Positions 7,591 to 16,153 are shown, numbered from the stretch's first letter. The stretch is DNA of 29,194 nt from an uncultured Bacilli bacterium (GCA_947631285.1 CANRKS010000005.1:1-29194); one strand, 5' to 3'. A program made the numbers and translations. Notes: generated by a model from the sequence alone, not told the origin.

Positions 7591-7639
7591 GAAAGGTATT
7601 GTTAATAAAAAAAGTTATTAACAATAATATATGGTTATG
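7591..7639 (+). promoter_or_regulatory. Ribosome binding site split from its start codon by a 12-bp hairpin
   Basis: The only Shine-Dalgarno-like sequence, GAAAGG (7591-7596), lies 34 bases before the ATG at 7631. The gap is filled by a perfect 12-bp inverted repeat, TATTGTTAATAA (7597-7608) and its complement (7615-7626), with loop AAAAAG. If the hairpin folds, the Shine-Dalgarno comes within 4 nt of the ATG at 7631, or 10 nt of the in-frame ATG at 7637. The repeat could instead be an operator for a DNA-binding protein. Confidence 0.6.
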
Positions 7640-9286
7640 AATGAAGAAAATAAGAGAAAAATATTAACAAGAAGTATTGTTGGCCTAACAATGATGCTAT
7701 TTATTGCTATTGGGGCAACGTATACTTACTTTTCTATGACTTTAGGTGGCGAATCATCAACAACTACTGCAAATATTAGTACTGAAGAAAATAATGTAGT
7801 ATCTTTATTAGGAGGAGATAATAATCTTCATATAATTGTTGATGCCAATGATATGTCTCAAAAAAATATTGGTAAAGAGTTTTATGCCACTAATGGTGAA
7901 AAAAATTATGTAACTAATGAAGAAGATCATACCATTAAGTTTGCAGAAATTTCTATGGTAGGTGAAATAACCGACTCTAATATTTGTACAGCTGATTTAA
8001 ATGTAACTATAAGCGGAAAAATGCAAGCTAATTTGGTTAAAGGTGATACCTTGTTACATATAGAATCAGGAAATATAAATTATGATATTGACTTAACCGA
8101 AATTACAAATCCATACCCATTAGAATTTAAATTAACTAGTGCTAGTAATCCGATTAACGGCTATTTAAAATTAATAAATACTGAAAAAGATCAAAGTGAT
8201 TTAGCAAGTGCCAATTTAAATGTTAATGTTAACATAACTAATTTAAAATGTGGTTTAAAAGGTATGAGTGCTCTGGCTTTATTTGAATCTAATTCTTCTA
8301 GTAAAACTTTTGAAACGAAAGAAGAACTTAAAAAAAGAAATGAAATGGTTGATTATTTTATGAACAACAATGAAGTCAATAATACTATTCATGAGGAAAT
8401 ATATGATACTCTTAGACGTTTTCAAGGTCAGGTAGAAAATGATGGCAAGGGAACAATAACTAATGATGTCGATAACTATTTGTGTTTTGGCATTGATGAT
8501 CCTAAGGAATGTGTTAAAGATACCAATAAGTACTTATATCGTATTATAGGAGTTGATATAAAAACAAATGAAATAAAAGTAATTAAAAGAGAAGCTCTTA
8601 ATTCTTCCTTAAAATGGGATTCTAGTTCTCCCGGAAAAACATGGCCTGATTCAGAAGTTAAAAATAAATTGAATGGTGACTCATTTTTAACTAATGCTAA
8701 AGATTATCCCTATATGCAAAGTGACATAAACACTGAAAGTACTTGGACAAAATTAATAACAGATCATAATTGGCAATATGGTGCGGTTGAAAATTATACT
8801 TCGCAAAAATCTTCTTTTGAACCAAAAGATACATCAATAGAAGTCTTTTTAAATGAAAAACAATATATAACTACAGGGAAATGGCGTGGAACTTTAACAG
8901 CTAAAATAGGTTTAATGTATATAAGTGATTATACTCTTTCAGGTGGTGATGGACTTCTATGCCATTATGTAACTCCTGATAGTGCATACACAGAATGTAA
9001 AAAAAGTTGGCTTCACATAAGTAACAATGATTCATTGGCATTATCAGGAGCTAATCCTCCTGAACAAAAAGATAGTATAATAGTTTGTATTCCTCCTAGT
9101 TCTGGCCAAAATAATTGTGCTTCTACCTGGGTGATAGCTGATAATGGATCAGTAACTGTTAATGGACTTGATCGTTACAGCTCGGCACGTCCAGTATTTT
9201 ACCTAGACGCTGGAATTAAGTTAGAAGGCAAAGGTACATTGACCGAACCTTATTACATAACTAATGTAGATGAATTTAATTCATAA
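7631..9286 (+). CDS. Membrane-anchored extracellular surface protein, cysteine-paired, function unknown
   Basis: A short basic N-terminus (EENKRKILTR) precedes one hydrophobic segment (~14-33). This is followed by GATYTYFSMTLGGESSTTT, which resembles the SipW-type leader end of TasA/camelysin proteins. Residues ~60-205 are beta-rich (HTIKFAEISMVGEI, DLNVTISGKM). Residues ~270-545 form a second domain beginning NKYLYRIIGVDI, which contains KTWPDS, IGLMYISDYTLSGGDG and ends ARPVFYLDAGIKL; similar tails recur in surface proteins of gut Bacillota, but I cannot assign a family with certainty. All eight cysteines are in the extracellular part, several as close pairs. The start may be ATG 7631 or 7637. 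It stands alone, behind a promoter with a G tract and a hairpin-interrupted ribosome binding site. Confidence 0.75.
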   Translation: MVMNEENKRKILTRSIVGLTMMLFIAIGATYTYFSMTLGGESSTTTANISTEENNVVSLLGGDNNLHIIVDANDMSQKNIGKEFYATNGEKNYVTNEEDHTIKFAEISMVGEITDSNICTADLNVTISGKMQANLVKGDTLLHIESGNINYDIDLTEITNPYPLEFKLTSASNPINGYLKLINTEKDQSDLASANLNVNVNITNLKCGLKGMSALALFESNSSSKTFETKEELKKRNEMVDYFMNNNEVNNTIHEEIYDTLRRFQGQVENDGKGTITNDVDNYLCFGIDDPKECVKDTNKYLYRIIGVDIKTNEIKVIKREALNSSLKWDSSSPGKTWPDSEVKNKLNGDSFLTNAKDYPYMQSDINTESTWTKLITDHNWQYGAVENYTSQKSSFEPKDTSIEVFLNEKQYITTGKWRGTLTAKIGLMYISDYTLSGGDGLLCHYVTPDSAYTECKKSWLHISNNDSLALSGANPPEQKDSIIVCIPPSSGQNNCASTWVIADNGSVTVNGLDRYSSARPVFYLDAGIKLEGKGTLTEPYYITNVDEFNS

Positions 9287-9287
9287 T

Positions 9288-9311
9288 AAAAAGCCTCACG
9301 GGGCTTTTTTT
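9288..9311. terminator. Bidirectional terminator between the surface protein gene and RNase J
   Basis: AAAAAGCCT (9288-9296) pairs with GGGCTTTTT (9301-9309) around loop CACG, with A and T runs on both flanks so that it works on either strand. It begins 1 base after the TAA of the plus-strand gene and touches the stop of the minus-strand gene. Confidence 0.85.
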
Positions 9312-10986
9312 AATCTTCTTTTTTATTTACTTCCATGATAACGGGAAGGATAATCGGCCTTCTTCCAGTTAACTCATTAATAAAAGGCAATAACTCTAAT
9401 ATAATTTGATTTTTTAAATCAGTATAATTATAAATAGATGACTTTAAGAAATTATTAACAATATCTCCAATTTTATGTTCTATCTTAGTCATTAGTTCTG
9501 GGTTTTCATTGACTAAAACAAATCCTCTTGCTGTTACATTTGGTTTTATTAATAATTTTCTAGTTAAAGTATTAATATTTAAAATAGTTATGAGAATACC
9601 ATCTTGACTCATTAGTTTTCTATCTTTTATAACAACTGAACCAATATCTCCTACTCGGGAACCATCAACATAAACATCTCCGGCTTGAACATTGCCTCCT
9701 CTTGATACTTCACCATCTTTAAGTAAAATGACATCACCATTACTACAAATGAAAGTATTTTCTTCAGGTATACCGCATAATTTAGCAATGTTGGCATGTT
9801 GCTTAAGCATTCTAAATTCACCATGCATAGGCATAAAGTATTTAGGTTTAATAATGCGAAGCATCCATTTTAGTTCTTCTAATTTAGCATGTCCTGAAGT
9901 ATGAATATCACTAAATTCAGAATTAGTAAAAACTCTAACTCCTTTTAAATATATTTTATTTATAATTCGGTTAATACTTTCAGCATTACCAGGAATTGGA
10001 CTTGATGAGAAAATTACTAAATCATCAGGAAGTAAAGAAATTTGTTTATGAGTACCATTAGCAATTCTAGATAAAGCTGCTAGGGGTTCTCCTTGACTTC
10101 CGGTGCATAGAATACATAACTCATTTCTTTTTAGATTTTTCGCTTGATTATTATCTACAAAAATTGATTTATCATCAATTAAATTATTATTTAAAGCAAG
10201 TTCAATAGATGTTTCCATACTTCTACCAAAAACTAATATTTTTCGGTTGTATTTTTTACATGTTTCAACAATGTGTTTAACCCGGTAAATATTCGAAGCA
10301 AAAGTAGCAATGATAACTCTTCCTACATGACGACCAATAATATCATTTAAAGTTTCATCAACAACTGATTCACTATTAGAAAATCCAGTTGATAAGGCAT
10401 TAGTAGAGTCACTAAGTAAAAGAGTAACTCCTTTTTGACCTAAATCAGCCATTTTATGAATATCAGCCATTGGCCCAATTGGAGTTAAATCAAATTTGAA
10501 ATCTCCTGTTTCAAATATTACTCCATTTGGGGTATGAACAACTACCGCATAACTATCGGGAATAGAATGGGTTGTATTTACAAATTCTAATTCAAAATAT
10601 TTTGTCTTAACTTTTAAATCTTTTGTGATAACTTCAATATTTTTATAGTTAATATTGCGTTCTTCAAGTTTTTTATCGATTAAATCTTTAGCAATTTTTG
10701 GCGCATAAATAATAGGAATATGAACTTGATTAAGTAAAAAAGGAATGCCTCCAATGTGATCTTCATGGCCATGGGTTATAAACAAGGCTTTTATTTTATT
10801 TTCATTTTCTTTTAAATAAGTTATATCTTGAATAACATAATCTACTCCTAAAAGCCCTACTTCCGGAAACATAACGCCCGCATCAATAATGATAATTTCA
10901 TCATTATGAGTTACTACATACATATTTTTTCCAACTTCACCAAGTCCACCTAAAGCAACGATGGCAGTCGCGCACTTTTCTTTCAT
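9310..10986 (-). CDS. rnj: Ribonuclease J
   Basis: This metallo-beta-lactamase/beta-CASP nuclease has 5'-3' exoribonuclease and endonuclease activity in mRNA decay and rRNA maturation. The metal site HGHEDH is at residues 72-77, followed by GG. Further motifs are the beta-CASP region (IIATFASNIYRVKHIVE, CTGSQGEPLAALSR) and the C-terminal MHGEFRML. The 558-residue length equals the Bacillus J1 class; J1 and J2 cannot be told apart from this sequence alone. GAAGGAAAT precedes the ATG. It is transcribed divergently from ftsY from its own promoter. Confidence 0.95.
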   Translation of the reverse strand: MKEKCATAIVALGGLGEVGKNMYVVTHNDEIIIIDAGVMFPEVGLLGVDYVIQDITYLKENENKIKALFITHGHEDHIGGIPFLLNQVHIPIIYAPKIAKDLIDKKLEERNINYKNIEVITKDLKVKTKYFELEFVNTTHSIPDSYAVVVHTPNGVIFETGDFKFDLTPIGPMADIHKMADLGQKGVTLLLSDSTNALSTGFSNSESVVDETLNDIIGRHVGRVIIATFASNIYRVKHIVETCKKYNRKILVFGRSMETSIELALNNNLIDDKSIFVDNNQAKNLKRNELCILCTGSQGEPLAALSRIANGTHKQISLLPDDLVIFSSSPIPGNAESINRIINKIYLKGVRVFTNSEFSDIHTSGHAKLEELKWMLRIIKPKYFMPMHGEFRMLKQHANIAKLCGIPEENTFICSNGDVILLKDGEVSRGGNVQAGDVYVDGSRVGDIGSVVIKDRKLMSQDGILITILNINTLTRKLLIKPNVTARGFVLVNENPELMTKIEHKIGDIVNNFLKSSIYNYTDLKNQIILELLPFINELTGRRPIILPVIMEVNKKED

Positions 10987-11032
10987 AATTTCCTTCTTTC
11001 TTTAAAAATAAAAAGTTTTTTAACTGGTATTA

Positions 11033-11061
11033 ATTATATCTTAAATAAGTGAAAATGTCTA
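11033..11061 (-). promoter_or_regulatory. RNase J promoter
   Basis: Read on the minus strand: TAGACA (11061-11056), a 17-bp spacer and TATAAT (11038-11033). The leader to the start codon is about 40 nt. Confidence 0.78.
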
Positions 11062-11080
11062 CTATTTATGTAAAAAGTGT

Positions 11081-11108
11081 TTTAAATGATGTCAAATTTT
11101 GATATGAT
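11081..11108 (+). promoter_or_regulatory. Possible ftsY promoter, extended -10
   Basis: TGATATGAT (11100-11108) is an extended -10. A weak -35, TTTAAA (11081-11086), stands 16 bp before the TATGAT hexamer. The predicted start at ~11115 falls on the Shine-Dalgarno and would leave a leader of about 10 nt. Confidence 0.45.
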
Positions 11109-11124
11109 TAAAGAGGTGAAAAAT

Positions 11125-12117
11125 ATGGGACTATTCAATAAATTAAAGAATATAGTAAGTAAAAAGTCAGAAATAAAAGACGAAGAAGCAAAAGCTGAAA
11201 TTAGAGAATATGATGAGGGATTAAAAAAGACACGTGAAGAATTTGTTTCCAAGTTAAATATTTTAGGTATTAAATATACTAAAGTATCCGAGGAATATTT
11301 TGAAGAATTAGAAAATATTTTAATCATGGCGGATATTGGCGTTAATACGGTGATGAAATTTATGGACAAACTAAGGGATCGGGTTAAACATGAAAATATT
11401 ACAGATACAGCTTATTTAAAAGAAGTAATTGTTGATGAACTTCTAATTATTTATGTAGAAGGCGAAAATTTATCTGATAAGATTAAAATGAATGATAAAG
11501 GGCCAACTGTTATTCTAATGGTTGGAGTTAATGGCGTTGGGAAAACGACAACCATTGCTAAACTTGCCTATAAATATAAAAATGAAGGAAAAAAAGTAAT
11601 GATGATTGCGGGGGATACTTTTAGAGCAGGAGCAGTTAACCAATTAGAGATATGGGCTGAAAGAACGGAATCTTTATTTTATGGTAAAGAGGGAAGTGAT
11701 CCTGCTAGTGTCATTTATGATGGCCTTTTACAAGCTAAAGAAAAAGGTGTTGATATAGTTTTAATTGATACAGCGGGAAGACTTCAAAATAAGGTTAATC
11801 TAATGAAAGAATTAGAAAAAATTAATAAAGTAATTGCAGCACATATCGAGGGAGCTCCGCATGAAACTTTATTAGTAATTGATGCAGCTACGGGTCAAAA
11901 TGGTATTATGCAAGCCAAAAGTTTTAAAGAAATTACTAACATTACCGGAATTGTTTTGACCAAATTAGATGGAACAGCTAAAGGGGGAATAGTATTAGCT
12001 ATTAAAGAAGAAGTGAATTTACCAGTTAAATTTATTGGTTTAGGTGAAAAGATGACTGATTTAAAACCATTTGATATTGAAAACTATATTTATGGGTTAT
12101 TTAAGGATTTAGTATGA
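11125..12117 (+). CDS. ftsY: FtsY, signal recognition particle receptor
   Basis: This SRP-type GTPase at the membrane docks the Ffh/4.5S RNA-ribosome complex to the Sec translocon. NG-domain motifs are GVNGVGKT (134-141), DTFRAGAVNQLE, DTAGR and TKLDGTAKGG, followed by GLGEKMTDLKPF. It has only a short N-terminal extension, as in other Bacillota. An in-frame ATG at 11086 exists, but GAGGTG (11113-11118) lies 6 bases before the ATG at 11125 and MGLFNKLK is the usual FtsY start, giving 330 residues. ylxM overlaps its stop. Confidence 0.97.
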   Translation: MGLFNKLKNIVSKKSEIKDEEAKAEIREYDEGLKKTREEFVSKLNILGIKYTKVSEEYFEELENILIMADIGVNTVMKFMDKLRDRVKHENITDTAYLKEVIVDELLIIYVEGENLSDKIKMNDKGPTVILMVGVNGVGKTTTIAKLAYKYKNEGKKVMMIAGDTFRAGAVNQLEIWAERTESLFYGKEGSDPASVIYDGLLQAKEKGVDIVLIDTAGRLQNKVNLMKELEKINKVIAAHIEGAPHETLLVIDAATGQNGIMQAKSFKEITNITGIVLTKLDGTAKGGIVLAIKEEVNLPVKFIGLGEKMTDLKPFDIENYIYGLFKDLV

Positions 12118-12419
12118 TGGATGAATTTGAATATTATAATGAATTATTTTTAACGTATAAAGATTTAATTAAAGAAAGTAATCGGGAAATTTTTGATTTA
12201 TATTATGGTGAAAATTTAACAATGCAAGAAATTGCTGATTTAAAGGGGATTTCCAAAGCTAGAGTGGGAACAATTATTAAGAATGTTAAAAAAAACTTAT
12301 TAGAATATGAGAATAAATTAAAAGTTGTTTTTAATAATATAAAATTAGAACATCTTTTAGAATTAGATGATCTTAAGCTAATAAAAAAAGAAATAAAAGA
12401 AATATTAAAAGGAGAATAA
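12114..12419 (+). CDS. ylxM: YlxM-family helix-turn-helix protein of the SRP operon
   Basis: A 101-residue protein with a sigma-70 region-4-like helix-turn-helix (IFDLYYGENLTMQEIADLKGISKARVGTIIKNVKK). YlxM/P13 proteins are almost always encoded beside ffh and are reported to act with the signal recognition particle in Bacillota. Tandem ATG codons at 12114 and 12117 overlap the ftsY TGA by 4 or 1 bases, and ffh starts 3 bases after the stop. The position between ftsY and ffh supports the call. Confidence 0.9.
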   Translation: MMDEFEYYNELFLTYKDLIKESNREIFDLYYGENLTMQEIADLKGISKARVGTIIKNVKKNLLEYENKLKVVFNNIKLEHLLELDDLKLIKKEIKEILKGE

Positions 12420-12422
12420 TTT

Positions 12423-13730
12423 ATGTTTGAATATATGGGAGACAGAATTAGTAAAGCAATTAAAAATATAAGAGGTATGGGCAGAATTACGGAAGAAAAT
12501 ATTAATGATGCCATGAAAGAAATTAGATTAGCTTTACTAGAGGCTGATGTTAACTATACAGTTGTTAAAGAATTTGTCGCAAAAGTTAAAGAAAAAGCTT
12601 TAGGACAAGATGTAGCTAAAAGTTTAAAACCTGATGAAGTATTTATTAAAATTGTTAAAGATGAATTAGTAGAGCTTTTAGGTGGGGAATATACTCCTTT
12701 AGAAGTAAAAGAAGATTTTATCGTTATTATGTTATGTGGTCTTCAAGGTAGTGGTAAAACAACTACAGCTGGAAAACTAGCCAATATTTTAAGAAAGAAA
12801 TATAATCGGAAACCCCTTTTAATCGCGGGGGATATTTATCGTCCAGCTGCCATCCGTCAATTACAAGATATTGCTTCTTCTTTAAATATTCCTCTTTTTA
12901 CTGAAGATAAAAAAGATGTCTTAGAAATTGTTAAAGATGGTATTAGTTATGCTAAGAGTGAAAAACTGGATTATGTCATTATCGATACCGCAGGGCGTCT
13001 GCAAATCGATGAAGAATTAATGAATGAATTAAAAGAAATTGAAAACAATGTTAAGTTAAACGAAACTTTATTAGTAATTGATGCGATGATGGGTCAAGAT
13101 GCTATTAATGTTATTACAGGATTTAATGATAGTTTAAAACTATCAGGTTGTATTTTAACTAAAATGGACGGAGACACTAAAGGTGGGGTTGCTCTTTCTT
13201 TAAGACATCTTACCAATGTACCAATTAAATTTGTTGGAGATTCAGAAAAAATGGATGGTTTAAGTGAATTTTATCCAGTTAGAATGGCTGAAAGAATTTT
13301 AGACATGGGAGATATTTTATCAATTGCTGAAAAAGTAGAAGGAATTGTATCTGAAGATGAAGCCATTGAACAAGCTAAAAAGATGCAAAGAGGAACATTT
13401 GATTTAGAGGATTTTTTAACGACTTTTAAGCAAATAAAAAAATTAGGACCTTTAGAAAATATTATTAAAATGCTTCCTCAAGCAAGAAGCATGGGTTTAA
13501 ACAATATTGCAATAGATCCTAAGGATATGGCTCATGTTGAAGCTATTATTTTATCAATGACGCCTTATGAAAGAAAACATCCTGAAGTATTAAAAGCTAC
13601 TAGAAAGCAAAGAATTGCTAAAGGAAGTGGTCGTAGCGTTGAAGAAGTTAATCGTCTTTTAAAGCAATTTGAAATGATGAAAGAAATGATGAAGCAAATG
13701 AATAATGGAAAAATGAAATTACCTTTTTAA
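12423..13730 (+). CDS. ffh: Ffh, signal recognition particle protein SRP54
   Basis: This GTPase binds signal sequences and SRP RNA and pairs with FtsY. The N-terminal helical bundle (1-~90) and GTPase domain carry GLQGSGKT (106-113), GDIYRPAAIRQL, DTAGRLQ and TKMDGDTKGG. The methionine-rich M domain (~325-435) includes MLPQARSMG, RKQRIAKGSGRS and a Met-rich tail. The 435-residue length is typical. AAGGAGA lies shortly before the ATG. No strong terminator follows, so transcripts may continue toward secE. Confidence 0.98.
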   Translation: MFEYMGDRISKAIKNIRGMGRITEENINDAMKEIRLALLEADVNYTVVKEFVAKVKEKALGQDVAKSLKPDEVFIKIVKDELVELLGGEYTPLEVKEDFIVIMLCGLQGSGKTTTAGKLANILRKKYNRKPLLIAGDIYRPAAIRQLQDIASSLNIPLFTEDKKDVLEIVKDGISYAKSEKLDYVIIDTAGRLQIDEELMNELKEIENNVKLNETLLVIDAMMGQDAINVITGFNDSLKLSGCILTKMDGDTKGGVALSLRHLTNVPIKFVGDSEKMDGLSEFYPVRMAERILDMGDILSIAEKVEGIVSEDEAIEQAKKMQRGTFDLEDFLTTFKQIKKLGPLENIIKMLPQARSMGLNNIAIDPKDMAHVEAIILSMTPYERKHPEVLKATRKQRIAKGSGRSVEEVNRLLKQFEMMKEMMKQMNNGKMKLPF

Positions 13731-13747
13731 CCCGTTTAAAATTTTGC

Positions 13748-13776
13748 TTGCATATAATATATAAATATGCTATATT
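13748..13776 (+). promoter_or_regulatory. secE-nusG promoter (extended -10)
   Basis: TTGCAT (13748-13753), a 17-bp spacer and TATATT (13771-13776), preceded by TGC as an extended -10. The predicted start is near 13783. Confidence 0.8.
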
Positions 13777-13783
13777 ATTAATG

Positions 13784-13801
13784 AACACGAAAGTGTTTTT
13801 T
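13784..13801 (+). promoter_or_regulatory. Hairpin with GAAA tetraloop and T run at the secE-nusG 5' end
   Basis: AACAC (13784-13788) pairs with GTGTT (13793-13797) around a GAAA tetraloop, followed by TTTT. It starts one base after the predicted secE transcription start. It may be a 5'-end stabiliser, an attenuator, or the terminator for read-through from ffh. Confidence 0.5.
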
Positions 13802-13826
13802 AATTGAAAAAAATTAGGAGGTTAAA

Positions 13827-14063
13827 ATGGCTAAAGAAGTAAAAGAAAAGAAAGACAAGAAAGTTAAAAAGGTTGCAGAAAAGAAAACTAAAAAGGAAAG
13901 TTTTACTAAAGGAATTAAAAAAGAATTAAAATTAGTAAAATGGCCTAGTGCAAAAGAAATAATTAAATATACTATTGCGACCGTTATCTTTTGTGTTATT
14001 TTAGTAATATTCTTTGAAATCTTAAATATGATATTAGCTTATATAAAGGGGTTGTTTAATTAA
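13827..14063 (+). CDS. secE: SecE, preprotein translocase subunit
   Basis: The small essential subunit of the SecYEG channel. A lysine-rich cytoplasmic N-terminus (~1-45) is followed by the conserved amphipathic motif (KKELKLVKWPSAKE) and a single membrane helix (~48-72), the single-span form normal in Gram-positives. At 78 residues it is of usual size with a somewhat long lysine-rich head. TTAGGAGGT lies upstream of the ATG. It overlaps nusG by one base (TAATG), the conserved secE-nusG order. Confidence 0.96.
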   Translation: MAKEVKEKKDKKVKKVAEKKTKKESFTKGIKKELKLVKWPSAKEIIKYTIATVIFCVILVIFFEILNMILAYIKGLFN

Positions 14064-14596
14064 TGGACAAATTATGGTATGTTGTTAATACTTATTCTGG
14101 ACATGAAAGTAAAGTAAAAGAAAAACTAGAAGCTAAAATAGAATCAATGGGAATGCAAGATTATATATTTCGAATTGTTATTCCGGAAACTAAAGAAGTT
14201 GAAGTAAAAGATGGTGTAAAAAAAGAAAAAATCAAAAAAATGTTTCCGGGTTATATTTTAGTTGAAATGATTATGTCTGATGAAGCTTGGTATATAGTAA
14301 GAAATACTCCTGGGGTAACAGGATTTATTGGATCAAGTGGAAAAGGAGCGAAACCAACACCATTACTTCCTCAAGAAATAGATCGTATTTTAGTTAATAT
14401 GGGAATGAGTCGAGTTAACGTTGAAGATGACTTAAAAGTTGGTGATAATGTAAGTATTATTGATGGACCATTTAAAGGTATGATGGGTCGAGTTGATAAT
14501 ATTGATACAGAAAATAATCGTTTAAATATTATTATTGATTTATTTGGTCAAGAAACTAGTGTTGATGTTGAATTATTCCAAGTAAGTAAAAATTAA
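14063..14596 (+). CDS. nusG: NusG transcription elongation/termination factor
   Basis: NusG binds RNA polymerase and modulates pausing and termination. The N-terminal NGN domain (WYVVNTYSGHESKVKEKLE, then KMFPGYILVEM, then VRNTPGVTGFIG) is followed by a KOW domain (~125-177, VGDNVSIIDGPFKGMMGRV). The 177-residue length is standard. Its start overlaps the secE stop, and a strong hairpin follows the stop by 7 bases. Confidence 0.98.
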   Translation: MDKLWYVVNTYSGHESKVKEKLEAKIESMGMQDYIFRIVIPETKEVEVKDGVKKEKIKKMFPGYILVEMIMSDEAWYIVRNTPGVTGFIGSSGKGAKPTPLLPQEIDRILVNMGMSRVNVEDDLKVGDNVSIIDGPFKGMMGRVDNIDTENNRLNIIIDLFGQETSVDVELFQVSKN

Positions 14597-14603
14597 ATAA
14601 ATG

Positions 14604-14629
14604 AAGCTACCTTTTTAGGTAGCTTTTAT
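14604..14629. terminator. Bidirectional terminator between nusG and the ABC permease
   Basis: AAGCTACC (14604-14611) pairs perfectly with GGTAGCTT (14618-14625) with loop TTTTTA and T after the stem. On the minus strand the hairpin follows the permease stop at 14626-14628 directly. Confidence 0.9.
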
Positions 14630-15414
14630 AAATGTTTTAATAATTTCTTTTCTAAAATTACAATTAATTTATAAAGTAGATAAGATATTAAAGCAAGCAG
14701 AACAATTCCACTCATAACTAAGTTTAAATTAAAGACTTGTTTACCATACACAATTAAGTAACCAATACCTTGTTTACTAACTAAAAATTCTCCCATAATG
14801 ACCCCGATTAAAGTTTGAGCTATTCCTAGTTTAAAAGATGCAATAATGGTTTGATAACTACTGGGAATAACTAAATTAAATAATATTTGTCTTTTATTAG
14901 CATGCATAGTTTTAAATAACTTTAAACGATATTCATCTGTTTGCAAAAAGCCATTATAAATTGTAATTACACTCACAATTAGATTAATTAATAAAGCCAT
15001 TAAAATAATACTTTTAGTATTCGCACCACAAATGATAATAATTAAAGGCCCTAAGGCTACCTTAGGAAGACTATTTAACATAGTTAAAAAAGGGTCTACT
15101 ATTTTTGCAACAAATTTAAATTCATAAAGAATAATAGCAATAATAAATCCTAAAGAAAGACCTATTATAAAAGAAATTAATACTTCTTTTAAAGTTATAA
15201 AGATATGAATAAAAAAATTATGATCTTTAATTAAACCTACTATTGTTGTTATAATTCTTGAAGGACTAGAATAAATAAAAGCACTTAAAATTCCAACATT
15301 AACTAATAGTTCCCATATTAAAAAGAAAGAAATAATAATTAAAAATTGCCATAGCATAATTTTTAACTTATTAATTTTAATTTTTTTAATAAATTTTTCT
15401 TGTTCAGGACTCAT
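14626..15414 (-). CDS. ABC transporter permease, TauC/SsuC (nitrate/sulfonate/taurine) type
   Basis: Inner-membrane channel subunit of an importer. The 262-residue protein has about six predicted helices, and the central region LKLFKTMHANKRQILFNLVI followed by PSS matches the cytoplasmic EAA loop that contacts the ATPase, in divergent form. Family resemblance is to TauC/SsuC/ThiX-like permeases (BPD_transp_1). The start overlaps the ATPase stop by 11 bases. It is the last gene of the three-gene operon. The substrate cannot be told from sequence; sulfonates, taurine, nitrate-like ions and pyrimidine or thiamine precursors are all served by this family. Confidence 0.88.
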   Translation of the reverse strand: MSPEQEKFIKKIKINKLKIMLWQFLIIISFFLIWELLVNVGILSAFIYSSPSRIITTIVGLIKDHNFFIHIFITLKEVLISFIIGLSLGFIIAIILYEFKFVAKIVDPFLTMLNSLPKVALGPLIIIICGANTKSIILMALLINLIVSVITIYNGFLQTDEYRLKLFKTMHANKRQILFNLVIPSSYQTIIASFKLGIAQTLIGVIMGEFLVSKQGIGYLIVYGKQVFNLNLVMSGIVLLALISYLLYKLIVILEKKLLKHL

Positions 15415-16153
15415 TATATTCTAAATCCTTCCAAATTAAATCAAAATATTGTTGATAAGCTTCGTCTTTTCTTCTTTCTAAAATGGAGACATTATTATTC
15501 ATTTTAATGGGAATAATATTTTTTATAATGGCTGGTCTTTTAGATAAAACAATGACGCGGTCAGAAAAAGTAATGGCTTCTTCAATATTGTGAGTTACTA
15601 AAATAACTGTTTTATGTTCTTTTTTACATATTTGATAAACATCATCACTAATTAAAAGTCTTGCTTGTTGATCTAAGGCACAGAATGGTTCATCTAAAAG
15701 TAAAATATCTGGTTTAGTAGCTAGAGTTCTAATTAAAGCTAATCTCTGTTTCATTCCCCCTGATAAACTTTTAGGATAAGCATCTTTAAATTCTTTTAAG
15801 TTGTAAAGATCAAGTAAGTAAAGTACATATTCGATATTTTCTTTAGATAATTCATGATTAATTTTTAAACCTAAAATAGCATTTTCATATATGGTAAGCC
15901 AAGGAAGAAGGGCATCGCTTTGTAGCATATAAGCCATTTTTAATTTATCTTTTGCCTTTATATTTCCTTTATAATCTAAATCAAGTCCTGAAATAAGGGA
16001 AAGTAAAGTGGATTTTCCACATCCTGAAGGACCAACAATAGCAATTATCTCGCCTTCTTTAACTTCTAAATTAAAATTATTTAAAGCTTTTATTTCTCCT
16101 TCCTTGGTATGATAATTTTTAGTTAAGTTTTTTATTTCTAAGATATTATTCAT
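15404..16153 (-). CDS. ABC transporter ATP-binding protein, TauB/SsuB type
   Basis: Energises the adjacent permease. Walker A is GPSGCGKS (41-48), the Q-loop is in AYMLQSDALLPWLT, the signature LSGGMKQR starts at residue 130, Walker B is ILLLDEP, the D-loop is ALDQQAR and the H-loop VTHNIEEA. The LLPW context after the Q-loop is characteristic of the nitrate/sulfonate/taurine ATPases. The start overlaps the binding-protein stop by 8 bases, which indicates translational coupling in the order binding protein, ATPase, permease. Confidence 0.93.
   Translation of the reverse strand: MNNILEIKNLTKNYHTKEGEIKALNNFNLEVKEGEIIAIVGPSGCGKSTLLSLISGLDLDYKGNIKAKDKLKMAYMLQSDALLPWLTIYENAILGLKINHELSKENIEYVLYLLDLYNLKEFKDAYPKSLSGGMKQRLALIRTLATKPDILLLDEPFCALDQQARLLISDDVYQICKKEHKTVILVTHNIEEAITFSDRVIVLSKRPAIIKNIIPIKMNNNVSILERRKDEAYQQYFDLIWKDLEYNES

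Noticed and set aside
13724..13750. Hairpin at the ffh stop as a terminator
   Set aside because: The only stem (TTTTAA/TTAAAA) is six AT pairs with no GC, too weak to call.
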